Shown here one piece after another: positions 44,308 to 53,967 of a stretch of 64,000 nucleotides of DNA. The notes under the pieces were generated by a model. It made no database searches. It was not told where the DNA came from and saw nothing but the letters and a program-made list of their open reading frames with translations. A program made the translations under genes and the position numbers. This stretch comes from Actinomadura livida (GTDB lineage: Bacteria > Actinomycetota > Actinomycetes > Streptosporangiales > Streptosporangiaceae), in NCBI RefSeq assembly GCF_014648675.1, contig NZ_BMRO01000021.1:1-64000 (forward strand). Reading direction: 5' to 3'. How positions within the stretch are numbered: position 1 is the stretch's first letter; every line of letters starts with the position of its first letter.

Positions 44308-45588
44308 ATGAGTTCGAGTTTCCGGGCCCCCAAGGGGGTCAGTGAATACGTTCCGCCGCGCGCGGACCTCTTCTACGCCATCCGGGAGGCGTTCGCCGAT
44401 CAGGCGCGGCTCGCCGGCTACGGCTACCTGGAGCTGGCCGTCTTCGAGGACACCAACCTGTTCAGGCGCGGTGTCGGGGAGTCCACCGACGTGGTCTCCA
44501 AGGAGATGTACACGTTCGAGGACAGGGGCGGCCGCTCGCTGACGCTGCGTCCCGAGTTCACCGCGTCGGTGCTGCGGTCGGTCCTGGAGAACAACCTCCA
44601 CAAGGGCGCGCTGCCGGTGAAGGTGTGGACGACGGGGCCCGCGTTCCGCGCCGAGCGGCCCCAGCAGGGCCGCTACCGGCAGTTCTACCAGCTCGACCTG
44701 GAGGCGATCGGCAGCGAGGACCCGCGGGTCGACGCCGAGACGATCGCGATCGCGTGGAACTGGTACCGCTCCCTCGGGCTGACCCGGGTGCGGCTGCTGC
44801 TGAACTCGCTCGGCTGCAAGGAGTGCCGTCCCGCGTACCGGGCCCTGCTGCAGGAGTTCCTGCGCCGCCTGGACCTCGACGAGGACACCCGCGCCCGGAT
44901 CGAGATCAACCCGCTGCGGGTGCTGGACGACAAGCGCCCCCAGGTGCGCGAGCAGCTCACGGACGCGCCCCTGATGGCCGACCACCTGTGCCCGGCGTGC
45001 AAGGCGTACCACGACCAGGTCCGCGAGCTGCTCGGCGACCTCGGCATCACGTGGGAGGACACCCCCACGCTCGTCCGGGGGCTCGACTACTACACCCGGA
45101 CGACCTACGAGTTCGACCACCCGCTGCTCGGCGCCCAGTCCGGCATCGGCGGTGGCGGCCGCTACGACGGGCTGTCGGAGGACATCGGCGGCCCGCCGCT
45201 GCCCGGCATCGGGTTCGGGCTCGGCCTGGACCGCACCGTCCTCGCGCTGGAGGCCGAGGCGCCGGAGGCCGGGGACGCCGCGGTCGCCGCCCGGCCGCGC
45301 TGCGAGGCGTTCGGGGTGGCGCTCGGCGAAGCGGCCGAGCGCCGGATGTTCGCGCTGGTCGACGAGCTGCGCCGGGCCGGGATCGCCGCCGACATGGCGT
45401 TCGGCGGCAAGAAGCTCAAGGGCGCCATGAAGGACGCGGACCGCTCGGGCGCCCGCTACGCCGTGATCCTCGGGGAGCGGGACATCGCCGACGGCGTCGC
45501 CCAGGTCAAGGATCTCGCCGAGGGCGAGCAGGCCGCCGTCCCGCTCCCCGCCATCGTCACGACGTTGAAGGAAAGGCTCTCGAAATGA
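44308..45588 (+). CDS. hisS: histidine--tRNA ligase
   Basis: 426-residue class II synthetase. Motif 2 TGPAFRAERPQQGRYRQFYQ, histidine-specific LVRGLDYYTRTTYEF and GGGGRYDGL, motif 3 GIGFGLGLDRTVLAL, and a C-terminal anticodon-binding domain. A CKECRP...CPACKAYH pair of Cys motifs (about 172-232) suggests a zinc-binding insertion. The ATG is 11 bases after the hydrolase stop; hisS overlaps aspS by ATGA. Confidence 0.97.
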   Translation: MSSSFRAPKGVSEYVPPRADLFYAIREAFADQARLAGYGYLELAVFEDTNLFRRGVGESTDVVSKEMYTFEDRGGRSLTLRPEFTASVLRSVLENNLHKGALPVKVWTTGPAFRAERPQQGRYRQFYQLDLEAIGSEDPRVDAETIAIAWNWYRSLGLTRVRLLLNSLGCKECRPAYRALLQEFLRRLDLDEDTRARIEINPLRVLDDKRPQVREQLTDAPLMADHLCPACKAYHDQVRELLGDLGITWEDTPTLVRGLDYYTRTTYEFDHPLLGAQSGIGGGGRYDGLSEDIGGPPLPGIGFGLGLDRTVLALEAEAPEAGDAAVAARPRCEAFGVALGEAAERRMFALVDELRRAGIAADMAFGGKKLKGAMKDADRSGARYAVILGERDIADGVAQVKDLAEGEQAAVPLPAIVTTLKERLSK

Positions 45589-47351
45589 TCCGCACCCACG
45601 AGGCGGGGACGCTCCGCAAGGAGCACGCCGGGCAGCAGGTCACGCTGGCCGGCTGGGTCGGCCGCCGCCGCGACCACGGCGGCGTCACCTTCATCGACCT
45701 GCGCGACGCCTCCGGCACCGCCCAGGTCGTGTTCCGGGAGGAGGACGCCGCCCACGACCTGCGCTCGGAGTACTGCGTGAAGGTCGTCGGGGAAGTGCGC
45801 GTCCGGCCGGAGGGCAACGAGAACCCCGAGCTGCCGACCGGGGACATCGAGGTCGCCGCCGCCGACATCGAGGTGCTGTCGGAAGCGGCGCCGCTCCCGT
45901 TCCCCATCGAGGGCGACGTCAACGTCAACGAGGAGATCCGGCTCAAGTACCGGTACCTCGACCTGCGCCGCGACGCCGTCGCGCGGGCGGTGAAGGTCCG
46001 CTCCGAGGCGTCGTTCCTGGTGCACGAGGTGATGCGCGAGCACGGCTTCGTCAACATCGAGACCCCGACGCTGACCCGGTCGACGCCCGAGGGCGCCCGC
46101 GACTTCCTGGTCCCCGTCCGGCTGCAGCCGGGCCACTGGTACGCGCTGCCGCAGTCGCCGCAGCTGTTCAAGCAGCTGCTCATGGTGGGCGGGCTGGAGC
46201 GCTACTACCAGATCGCCCGCTGCTACCGGGACGAGGACTTCCGCGCCGACCGGCAGCCGGAGTTCACCCAGATCGACATCGAGATGTCGTTCGTGGACCA
46301 GGACGACGTCCTGCGGGTCTCCGAGGACCTCGTCTCCCGCCTCTGGAAGGAGATCGGCGGGTACGAGATCCCCCGGCCGATCCCCCACATCACCTACGCC
46401 GACGCGATGGCCCGGTACGGCTCCGACAAGCCCGACCTGCGGTTCGGCCTGGAGCTCACCGACATGACCGAGTACTTCGCGGGCACGTCGTTCCGGGTGT
46501 TCCAGGCCCCGTACGTCGGCGCGGTCGTCATGCCGGGCGGCGCGTCCCAGACCCGCCGGGAGCTGGACGGCTGGCAGGACTGGGCGAAGGCCCGCGGCGC
46601 CCGCGGCCTCGCGTACGTGCTCGTCCAGGAGGACGGGACGCTCGGCGGCCCGGTCGCCAAGAACCTCTCCGACGCCGAGAAGGAGGGCCTCGCCGCGCAG
46701 ACCGGCGCCGGCATCGGCGACGCGATCTTCTTCGGCGCCGGGAAGCGGCACGCGACGCAGGAGCTGCTGGGTGCCGCCCGGCTGGAGATCGGCCGCCGCC
46801 GCGAGCTGATCGACGAGTCGGCGTGGAAGTTCGTGTGGGTGGTCGACGCGCCGGTCTTCGAGCCGGTCGAGGACGACAAGGGCGAGCAGATCGGCTGGAC
46901 GGCCGTCCACCACCCGTTCACCGCGCCGAAGGCGGAGTTCGCCGCCACCTTCCAGGACGACCCGGGCGGCGCGCTCGCGAACGCCTACGACCTCGTCCTG
47001 AACGGCACCGAGATCGGCGGCGGTTCGCTGCGAATCCACCGCGCGGAGATGCAGCAGCGGGTGTTCGACGTGCTGGGCATGTCGAAGGAGGAGGCCGAGT
47101 CGAAGTTCGGGTTCCTGCTGGAGGCGTTCAAGTTCGGGCCGCCCCCGCACGGCGGCATCGCGTTCGGCTGGGACCGGATGGTCATGCTCCTGTCCAAGCA
47201 GGACTCGATCCGCGACGTGATCGCCTTCCCGAAGGCGGCGTCCGGCTACGACCCGCTGACGGCCGCGCCGACGCCGATCACGCCGCGGCAGCGCGCCGAG
47301 GCCGGTGTCGACGTCGACCCCGAGGAGAAGACCGAGGCCGCCGGGGCCTGA
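45585..47351 (+). CDS. aspS: aspartate--tRNA ligase
   Basis: 588-residue bacterial-type class II AspRS: N-terminal OB anticodon domain (VTLAGWVGRRRDHGGVTFIDLRD), the catalytic core with RYRDEDFRADRQPEFTQID (motif 2), the GAD insertion, and motif 3 GIAFGWDRMVML. No asnS is seen in the window, so it may also serve in the Asp-tRNA-Asn route with GatCAB; this is inference. Starts on the hisS stop and converges with relA. Confidence 0.97.
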   Translation: MIRTHEAGTLRKEHAGQQVTLAGWVGRRRDHGGVTFIDLRDASGTAQVVFREEDAAHDLRSEYCVKVVGEVRVRPEGNENPELPTGDIEVAAADIEVLSEAAPLPFPIEGDVNVNEEIRLKYRYLDLRRDAVARAVKVRSEASFLVHEVMREHGFVNIETPTLTRSTPEGARDFLVPVRLQPGHWYALPQSPQLFKQLLMVGGLERYYQIARCYRDEDFRADRQPEFTQIDIEMSFVDQDDVLRVSEDLVSRLWKEIGGYEIPRPIPHITYADAMARYGSDKPDLRFGLELTDMTEYFAGTSFRVFQAPYVGAVVMPGGASQTRRELDGWQDWAKARGARGLAYVLVQEDGTLGGPVAKNLSDAEKEGLAAQTGAGIGDAIFFGAGKRHATQELLGAARLEIGRRRELIDESAWKFVWVVDAPVFEPVEDDKGEQIGWTAVHHPFTAPKAEFAATFQDDPGGALANAYDLVLNGTEIGGGSLRIHRAEMQQRVFDVLGMSKEEAESKFGFLLEAFKFGPPPHGGIAFGWDRMVMLLSKQDSIRDVIAFPKAASGYDPLTAAPTPITPRQRAEAGVDVDPEEKTEAAGA

Positions 47352-47384
47352 CCGGCGGAAAACGGTGCGTGGCGGGCGCCGTCC

Positions 47385-50045
47385 CTAGCGGGCGGCGCCG
47401 CTCGGCGTCCGGTACACGTCGTAGACGCCGTCGATGGAGCGGACGGCCTTCAGGACGTGGCCGAGGTGCTTCGGGTCGCCCATCTCGAACGTGAACCGGC
47501 TGACGGCGACGCGGTCGCGGGTCGTGGTGACCGAGGCCGACAGGATGTTGACGTGCTGGTCGGACAGCACGCGGGTCACGTCCGACAGCAGCCGGGGACG
47601 GTCGAGGGCCTCGACCTGGATGGCGACCAGGAAGACCGAGTCCTCCCCCGGGGACCATTTCACGTCGATGAGCCGGTCGGGCTGCGACTTCAGGCTGGCG
47701 ACGTTCGCGCAGTCGGCGCGGTGGACGGAGACGCCGTGCCCGCGCGTGACGAACCCGACGATCTCGTCGCCCGGCACCGGGGTGCAGCACCGCGACAGCC
47801 GCACCCACACGTCGGGGTCGTCGGCCACGACGACGCCCGGGTCGCCCGCGGGACGGGTCCGCTTGCGGCGGGTCGGCAGCGCCAGCTCGGCGAGGTCCTC
47901 CTCGGCGCTCTCCACCCCGCCGAGGGCGTCCACGAGCCGCTGGACGACGTGCTGCGCGGAGACCTGGCTCTCCCCGACCGCCGCGTACAGCGACGACACG
48001 TCCGGGTAGCGCATGTCGCGGGCGAGGGCGAGCAGCGCCTCCCCGGACATCATCCGCTGCAGCGGCATGTTCTGCTTGCGCATCGCCCGGGCGATGGCGT
48101 CCTTGCCGGACTCGATCGCGGTGTCGCGGCGCTCCTTGGAGAACCAGTGCTTGATCTTGTTGCGGGCGCGGGCGCTCTTGACGAAGCCGAGCCAGTCGCG
48201 GCTCGGGCCCGCGTCCGGCGACTTGGAGGTGAAGACCTCGACGGTGTCGCCGTTGTCCAGGGTCGATTCGAGGGGGACGAGGCGCCCGTTGACACGGGCG
48301 CCGATACATCGGTGCCCGACCTCGGTGTGGATCGCGTACGCGAAGTCGACGGGGGTCGCGCCCTGCGGCAGCGCGATCACGTCGCCCTTCGGCGTGAACA
48401 CGAACACCTCGGAGACCGACAGGTCGAACCGCAGCGACTCCAGGAACTCGGCGGGGTCGGCGGTCTCCTTCTGCCAGTCGAGGAGCTGGCGGAGCCACTG
48501 CATGTCACCGGCCTTGCGCCCGGCGACCGTCTCCTCCTTGTACTTCCAGTGCGCGGCGACGCCGTACTCGGCGCGGCGGTGCATGCCCCAGGTCCGGATC
48601 TGCAGCTCGACGGGCTTGCCGCCGGGGCCGATCACGGTCGTGTGAAGCGACTGGTACATGTTGAACTTCGGCATCGCGATGTAGTCCTTGAACCGGCCGG
48701 GGACCGGGTTCCACCGCGCGTGGATGGTGCCGAGGGCGGCGTAGCAGTCGCGGACGCTGTCGACGAGGACCCGGATGCCGACCAGGTCGTAGATGTCGTC
48801 GAAGCTGACGTCCCGCGCGATCATCTTCTGGTAGATCGAGTAGTAGTGCTTCGGGCGCCCGGTGACGGTCGCCTTGATCCGCGCGTCGCGCAGGTCGGCG
48901 GAGACGAACTGGATCACTTCCTGGAGGTAGACGTCGCGGCGCGGGGCGCGCTCGGACACCAGCCGGGCGATCTCGTCGAACCGCTTGGGGTACATCGTGG
49001 CGAACGCGAGGTCCTCCAGCTCCCACTTCAGCGTGTTCATCCCGAGGCGGTGCGCGAGCGGCGCGAACACCTCCAGGGTCTCGCGGGCCTTCTTCTCCTG
49101 CTTGTGCCGCGGCATGTAGCGCAGCGTGCGCATGTTGTGCAGCCGGTCGCCGAGCTTGATCACCAGGACGCGGATGTCGCGGGACATCGCGACGACCATC
49201 TTGCGGACGGTCTCGGCCTCGGCGGCCTCCCCGTACTTGACCTTGTCGAGCTTGGTGACGCCGTCGACGAGCGCGGCGATCTCGTCGCCGAAGTCGGCGC
49301 GCAGCTGGTCGAGCGTGTAGGGGGTGTCCTCGACGGTGTCGTGCAGCAGCGCCGCGCACAGCGTCTCGGTGTTCATGCCGAGCTCGGCGAGGATGGTGGC
49401 GACGGCGAGCGGGTGCGTGATGTACGGGTCGCCGCTCTTGCGCTTCTGGTGCCGGTGGTGGTGGGCGGCGACGTCGTAGGCGCGCTCGATGAGCCGCAGG
49501 TCCGCCTTGGGATGGGTGTTGCGGACCGTCTTGATCAGTGGTTCGAGTACCGGGTTCATAGCGGGGCCGCGCTGGGCGCCCAGCCTGGCGAGCCTTCGGC
49601 GCACCCGGGCGGCAGATGGCGGGATCGTGGCCTGTGCGGGCCTGGACGGTACGGCGGGCTCATCAGGGGCCTGCTCTCCGGAAGCCGGGTCTTCGGCGGC
49701 CCGCTCGCCGGAGGTCTGGGCTCCGGGAGCCTGCTCCTCGGGGGCCTGCTCGTCAGGGGCCGGGGCGGCGGGAGCCTGGGCGGGAGCGTCGGTCGCGGGG
49801 GGGCGCGGTGGCGCCCCGGGTTTCTTCGCGGACGCCCGGGACGGTTCGGAGGGCGGCTCCGCGGGCGCTCCGGCGGCGGGCCGGCCGGCCGGTGCCCCGG
49901 CTCGCGCGGTGCGGCGTGGCGGTGGCGCGCCGGACGGGTCGGAACCCCGCGCGGCCCGCTCTTCCGCGGTCTCCGCCACCGGGCCGGTCTCGGCGGCCCG
50001 GACGGCGTCGTTCACCGCGTCGGTCGATACCACCTCACCGGGCAC
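47385..50045 (-). CDS. relA: bifunctional (p)ppGpp synthetase/hydrolase RelA/SpoT (Rel)
   Basis: About 886 residues. A long low-complexity N-terminal tail (about 1-160, Pro/Ala/Glu with EQAP-type repeats), then HD hydrolase with HDTVED (about 240), the synthetase domain (GRPKHYYSIYQKM), TGS (VFVFTPKGDVIALP), a zinc-finger/RIS region with CCTPVPGD, and ACT. The intact HDTVED suggests hydrolase activity is kept. The GTG at 50045 has AGGAGG 4 bases upstream; an ATG six codons earlier is open. The tail is longer than in most Rel proteins. Confidence 0.95.
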   Translation of the reverse strand: MPGEVVSTDAVNDAVRAAETGPVAETAEERAARGSDPSGAPPPRRTARAGAPAGRPAAGAPAEPPSEPSRASAKKPGAPPRPPATDAPAQAPAAPAPDEQAPEEQAPGAQTSGERAAEDPASGEQAPDEPAVPSRPAQATIPPSAARVRRRLARLGAQRGPAMNPVLEPLIKTVRNTHPKADLRLIERAYDVAAHHHRHQKRKSGDPYITHPLAVATILAELGMNTETLCAALLHDTVEDTPYTLDQLRADFGDEIAALVDGVTKLDKVKYGEAAEAETVRKMVVAMSRDIRVLVIKLGDRLHNMRTLRYMPRHKQEKKARETLEVFAPLAHRLGMNTLKWELEDLAFATMYPKRFDEIARLVSERAPRRDVYLQEVIQFVSADLRDARIKATVTGRPKHYYSIYQKMIARDVSFDDIYDLVGIRVLVDSVRDCYAALGTIHARWNPVPGRFKDYIAMPKFNMYQSLHTTVIGPGGKPVELQIRTWGMHRRAEYGVAAHWKYKEETVAGRKAGDMQWLRQLLDWQKETADPAEFLESLRFDLSVSEVFVFTPKGDVIALPQGATPVDFAYAIHTEVGHRCIGARVNGRLVPLESTLDNGDTVEVFTSKSPDAGPSRDWLGFVKSARARNKIKHWFSKERRDTAIESGKDAIARAMRKQNMPLQRMMSGEALLALARDMRYPDVSSLYAAVGESQVSAQHVVQRLVDALGGVESAEEDLAELALPTRRKRTRPAGDPGVVVADDPDVWVRLSRCCTPVPGDEIVGFVTRGHGVSVHRADCANVASLKSQPDRLIDVKWSPGEDSVFLVAIQVEALDRPRLLSDVTRVLSDQHVNILSASVTTTRDRVAVSRFTFEMGDPKHLGHVLKAVRSIDGVYDVYRTPSGAAR

Positions 50046-50150
50046 CCAGCCTCCTCGATCCATCCGGGCGCATGATCATCGCGCCCCGCGGGATGCGCCC
50101 GTCCCCACCGGTCCCTGATGGGCGCCAGTGTATCCGGCGCCCTTTTCGTA

Positions 50151-50678
50151 CTAGACCGTAACCAGCGAATGGACGTCCATATTCCGCAGCTTGTCGCGCC
50201 CGTGCAGGAACGACAGTTCGAGGAGGACCGACAGGCCGGCGACCTCGGCGCCGCTGCGGCGGACGAGATCGGCGGCGGCCCTGGCCGTCCCTCCCGTGGC
50301 CAGGACGTCGTCGACGATCAGCACACGGTCTCCGGAGTCGAGCGCGTCGAGGTGGATCTCGATCGTCTCGGTCCCGTACTCGAGATCGTAGGTCTCCGCG
50401 TCGGTCCGCGACGGCAGTTTCCCCTTTTTCCGCACCGGGACGAACCCCGCGCCGAAGTGGTAGGCGACGGGCGCGGCGAGGATGAACCCGCGGGCCTCGA
50501 TCCCGACGATCTTGTCGATGGTGCCGCGGCCGTGGTGGTTGACGATCGCGTCGACCACGCCGGCGAACGCGACGTGGTCGGCCAGCAGGGGGGTGATGTC
50601 CTTGAAGACCACCCCGGGCTTGGGGTAGTCGTCCACGTCGCGGATCCGCTCCCGGATCAGCTTTGCGAGGTCCACCAT
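50151..50678 (-). CDS. apt: adenine phosphoribosyltransferase
   Basis: 175-residue purine-salvage enzyme making AMP from adenine and PRPP. The PRPP motif VLIVDDVLATGGTA (about 121-134), the FPVRKKGKLP-like loop and the GIEARGFILAAPVA segment are present. It precedes relA, with which it probably forms an operon from the promoter at 50773-50801. Confidence 0.95.
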   Translation of the reverse strand: MVDLAKLIRERIRDVDDYPKPGVVFKDITPLLADHVAFAGVVDAIVNHHGRGTIDKIVGIEARGFILAAPVAYHFGAGFVPVRKKGKLPSRTDAETYDLEYGTETIEIHLDALDSGDRVLIVDDVLATGGTARAAADLVRRSGAEVAGLSVLLELSFLHGRDKLRNMDVHSLVTV

Positions 50679-50739
50679 GCGCTCCTACCTGCCTCCGCGT
50701 CGTTTCCGCCGGGTTCCGCGTCCGGGGCCGCAGACGAAG

Positions 50740-50766
50740 ACGGCGGCGGACTCGCTCCGCCGCCGT
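50740..50766 (-). terminator. hairpin between yajC and apt
   Basis: 11-bp perfect stem ACGGCGGCGGA/TCCGCCGCCGT with a 5-base loop, 93 bases after the yajC stop. It probably ends the ruvCAB-yajC transcript, and it coincides with the predicted transcription start of apt. Confidence 0.65.
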
Positions 50767-50772
50767 TCTCGT

Positions 50773-50801
50773 CTAATACGTCTGGTACGTCTTCTACTCA
50801 A
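50773..50801 (-). promoter_or_regulatory. apt-relA promoter candidate
   Basis: On the minus strand TTGAGT (50796-50801), a 17-base spacer and TATTAG (50773-50778) place a start near 50766, inside the terminator hairpin. Confidence 0.45.
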
Positions 50802-50858
50802 GCCGGCCGGTGCCGGCGGCGGGGGTCCCGCCGGCCTCGTGCCCTGACCGGCGCGGCG

Positions 50859-51377
50859 TCAGGCGCCGGACTTGCCGGTGGCCTTGACCTTCGCGCGGCC
50901 CTTGGGTTTGTCCTCGGGCTCGGGCTCGTCGGCCGCGGCGGTCTCGCCCGCCTTGCCGTCCTCGTCCTCGGTCTCGCCGGCGGCCCCGTCCTGCTCGCCT
51001 GCGTCGTCCTTGGCGAGGTCGACGCGGTCGGTGCCCTCGTCGTCCTCGTCCTCGTCGTCCTCGTCGAGGTCGTCGGACACGTCGTCCTTGAGGACCTGCA
51101 TGACGGCCTGCTTGACGAAGCGGACCTCGACGCCTTCCGCGATCTCCAGCAGGAGGCCGTCGTCGTCGACGTCGACGACGGTGGCCTGCATGCCGCTCGT
51201 CGTCAGCACCCGCGAACCGGGCTCGATGGAGTTCTGCAGCTGCAGCTGCTCCTTCCGGCGCTTGCTCTGCGGCCGGATGAGCAGGAAGTAGAAGACCAGG
51301 GGAATGGCGAGGAGGAGGAGCAGGTTGAAGGCCCCGCTGCCGCCCGACTCCGCCGCGATAATCATGTCGCCGCCCAT
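50859..51377 (-). CDS. yajC: preprotein translocase subunit YajC
   Basis: 172 residues. One N-terminal transmembrane helix (FNLLLLLAIPLVFYFLLIRP, about 17-36), the YajC cytoplasmic domain (RVLTTSGMQATVVDVDDDG), and an unusually long acidic tail of about 80 residues rich in Asp/Glu/Gly. YajC assists SecDF-SecYEG. The expected secD and secF genes are not downstream. Start is ATG 51377 or the adjacent GTG, both behind GGAAGG; an ATG four codons later is also possible. Confidence 0.9.
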   Translation of the reverse strand: MGGDMIIAAESGGSGAFNLLLLLAIPLVFYFLLIRPQSKRRKEQLQLQNSIEPGSRVLTTSGMQATVVDVDDDGLLLEIAEGVEVRFVKQAVMQVLKDDVSDDLDEDDEDEDDEGTDRVDLAKDDAGEQDGAAGETEDEDGKAGETAAADEPEPEDKPKGRAKVKATGKSGA

Positions 51378-51554
51378 CACTGGGGCATCCTTCCGATGTC
51401 GTTGGCCCAGCCTGGTGACCGGACCGGTCATGTGCAACGGGACCGCCGGCTGGAGGCGGTGAACCAAGTCCCGGAGTCTAGAGAGTACGCCAGACCCCGG
51501 CAACGACGTGACGTCCGGCGACGCCGGGAAGTTCCCAACCCGTTACCGGGATGA

Positions 51555-52670
51555 TCACTCGCCGGGCCGGCCGGTGTCCCCGTCGACGTCGAACAGCGTC
51601 CCCGCCATCGGCGCGGTCGGCGGCTGCGCGAGGCCCAGGTGGGCCCACGCCGCCGCGGTGGCGACCCGGCCGCGGGGCGTCCTCGCCAGCAGCCCCTGGC
51701 GCACCAGGAACGGCTCCGCGACGACCTCCACGGTCTCGGGCTCCTCCCCCACCGACACGGCGAGGGTGCTCAGCCCGACCGGCCCGCCGCCGAACTTGCG
51801 CATCAGCGATTCCAGCACGGCGCGGTCGAGCCGGTCGAGGCCCCGTTCGTCCACCTCGTACAACGCGAGGGCGGCCCGCGCGGATTCCTGGGTGACGGTC
51901 CCGTCGGTGCGGACCTCGGCGTAGTCGCGGACGCGGCGCAGCAGCCGGTTGGCGATGCGGGGCGTGCCGCGGGACCGCCCGGCGATCTCGGCGGCCGCGT
52001 CGTCGCCGATCTCCACGCCCAGCAGCTTCGCCGACCGCCGGACGATGATCTCCAGTTCGGCCGCGTCGTAGAAGTCCATGTGGGCGACGAACCCGAACCG
52101 GTCGCGCAGCGGGCCGGGCAGCATCCCGGCGCGGGTGGTGGCGCCGACCAGCGTGAACGGCGCGATGTCCAGGGGGATCGCGGTCGCCCCGGGGCCCTTC
52201 CCGACGACGACGTCGACGCGGAAGTCCTCCATCGCCATGTAGAGCATCTCCTCGGCGGGCCGCGCCAGCCGGTGGATCTCGTCCAGGAAGAGCACCTCGC
52301 CCTCGGCGAGGGTGGACAGCACCGCGGCGAGGTCGCCGGCCCGCTCGATCGCGGGACCGGAGGAGATGCGCAGCGGCTGCCCCAGCTCCGCCGCGATGAT
52401 CATGGCGAGGGTGGTCTTGCCGAGGCCGGGCCCGCCCGACAGCAGCACGTGGTCGGGCGTCCGGCCGCGGCGCAGCGCGCTCTGCAGCACCAGCGACAGC
52501 TGCTCGCGCACCCGTTCCTGCCCGACGAAGTCGCCGAGCTTGCGGGGCCGCAGCGCGGCCTCGATCCGCTGCTCCTCGGCCCCGTCCGCGTCCGCCGACA
52601 CGAGCCGCTCGGGCTCGGCCGCACCCCTCGCGGGGGGCGGACCCTCCACACCCTCCAGCTCGCCGCCCAT
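51555..52670 (-). CDS. ruvB: Holliday junction branch migration helicase RuvB
   Basis: 371-residue AAA+ motor. Walker A GGPGLGKTTLA (about 80), Walker B LFLDEIHRL, sensor 1 GATTRAGML, arginine finger RDRFG, and a winged-helix C-terminus. The N-terminus has an extra acidic/Pro stretch of about 30 residues. The ATG overlaps the ruvA stop by one base (TAATG). Confidence 0.96.
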   Translation of the reverse strand: MGGELEGVEGPPPARGAAEPERLVSADADGAEEQRIEAALRPRKLGDFVGQERVREQLSLVLQSALRRGRTPDHVLLSGGPGLGKTTLAMIIAAELGQPLRISSGPAIERAGDLAAVLSTLAEGEVLFLDEIHRLARPAEEMLYMAMEDFRVDVVVGKGPGATAIPLDIAPFTLVGATTRAGMLPGPLRDRFGFVAHMDFYDAAELEIIVRRSAKLLGVEIGDDAAAEIAGRSRGTPRIANRLLRRVRDYAEVRTDGTVTQESARAALALYEVDERGLDRLDRAVLESLMRKFGGGPVGLSTLAVSVGEEPETVEVVAEPFLVRQGLLARTPRGRVATAAAWAHLGLAQPPTAPMAGTLFDVDGDTGRPGE

Positions 52671-53278
52671 TATTTGCTCAGCTTCCGCAGGGCGGACTTC
52701 AGCAGCGCCGCGACGGGCGGGGTGTCGCCGCTCCCGTCGAGGTCGGCGGCGACGGCGTCGACGGCCGCGTCGGCGTCCTTGGCCGACCAGCCCAGGTTGA
52801 TCAGGCCCATCTGGACCTGCTCGCGCCACGGTTCGGCGCGGGCGGGCGCGCGGACGCCGCCGGGGCCGTCGCCGACCGGGCCGCCCAGGCGGTCCCTGAG
52901 CTCCAGGACGATGCGCTGGGCGCCCTTCTTGCCGATGCCGGGGACCTTGGTGAGAGCGGTGACGTCCTCGCTCGCCACCGCGTGCCGCAGCGCGTTCGGG
53001 GTGTGGACGGCCAGCATCGCCAGCGCCAGCCGTGGGCCGATGCCGCTGGCCGTCTGCAGCAGCTCGAAGACCGTGCGCTCGTCGTCGTCGGCGAACCCGA
53101 ACAGGGTGAGCGAGTCCTCGCGGACGACGAGCGAGGTCGGCACCGTCGCCTCGTCGCCGACCCGCAGCCCGGCCAGGGTGGCGGGGGTGCATTGCACCGA
53201 GAGACCGACGCCGTGCACGTCGATCACCGCGCCGTCGGGCCCGGCGGCGGCCACCCGGCCGCTGACGAAGGCGATCAC
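52670..53278 (-). CDS. ruvA: Holliday junction DNA-binding protein RuvA
   Basis: 202 residues: OB domain (IAFVSGRVAAAGPDGAVIDVHG), tandem HhH motifs (SGIGPRLALAML, VPGIGKKGAQRI), and a C-terminal RuvB-binding domain. The GTG at 53278 overlaps the ruvC stop (GTGA). Confidence 0.96.
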   Translation of the reverse strand: MIAFVSGRVAAAGPDGAVIDVHGVGLSVQCTPATLAGLRVGDEATVPTSLVVREDSLTLFGFADDDERTVFELLQTASGIGPRLALAMLAVHTPNALRHAVASEDVTALTKVPGIGKKGAQRIVLELRDRLGGPVGDGPGGVRAPARAEPWREQVQMGLINLGWSAKDADAAVDAVAADLDGSGDTPPVAALLKSALRKLSK

Positions 53279-53850
53279 TTGACGGTTCCTCCTCTGCTCC
53301 GGGCGGCGAGCCGCGCGCGCTCGGCCCTGGCCGCCTCCTCGATCCGGGACCGCTGCGCCGCGGCGAGCCGCTGCCGCGGACCACCGCGCCACACGTGGCA
53401 GATGGCCAGGGCGAGCGCGTCGGCCGCGTCCGCGGGCTTGGGGGCCGTGTCGAGGGACAGGAGCCTGGTCACCATCCGGGTGACCTGGGCCTTGTCGGCC
53501 CGCCCGTTGCCGGTGACGGCGGCCTTGGCCTCGCTCGGGGTGTGCAGCGCGACGGGCAGCCCGCGCCGGGCGGCCGCCAGCATCGCGACGCCGGCGGCCT
53601 GCGCGGTGCCCATCACGGTGCGGACGTTGTGCTGCGAGAACACCCGCTCGACGGCGACGGCGTCGGGGCGCAGCTCGTCCATGAGCGCCTCGATGCCCGA
53701 CTCGATCCCCAGCAGCCGCAGGGCGACCTCGTCGTCGGGGTCGGTCCGCACGACGGACACGTGGACCAGGTGGAGCCGCTTGCCCGGGACGCCCTCGACG
53801 ACCCCGACCCCGCACCGGGTGAGCCCGGGGTCCACCCCCATCACCCGCAA
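53275..53850 (-). CDS. ruvC: Holliday junction resolvase RuvC
   Basis: About 191 residues. Catalytic acidic residues lie in GVDPGLTRCG (about residue 7), VERVF (about 68) and DAADALALA (near 140). The TTG at 53850 follows AAGGAG by 5 bases and aligns with the usual start; a GTG two codons downstream and one two codons upstream are alternatives. Confidence 0.94.
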   Translation of the reverse strand: MRVMGVDPGLTRCGVGVVEGVPGKRLHLVHVSVVRTDPDDEVALRLLGIESGIEALMDELRPDAVAVERVFSQHNVRTVMGTAQAAGVAMLAAARRGLPVALHTPSEAKAAVTGNGRADKAQVTRMVTRLLSLDTAPKPADAADALALAICHVWRGGPRQRLAAAQRSRIEEAARAERARLAARSRGGTVK

Positions 53851-53967
53851 GGCCACTCCTTCGATCACTTGTTCGGCCGCCAACGCTACCAACACGGGGC
53901 CGGATCGTGGAGGGCGCGGCGGGCGTGTTCTGGAAGTGGCCAGGGGTGATGGGCGGTGGGCCGGGGC

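Noticed and set aside
47457..50075. 872-codon plus-strand open frame opposite relA
   Set aside because: Shadow of relA; composition is Gly/Arg/Val/Asp-biased without motifs.
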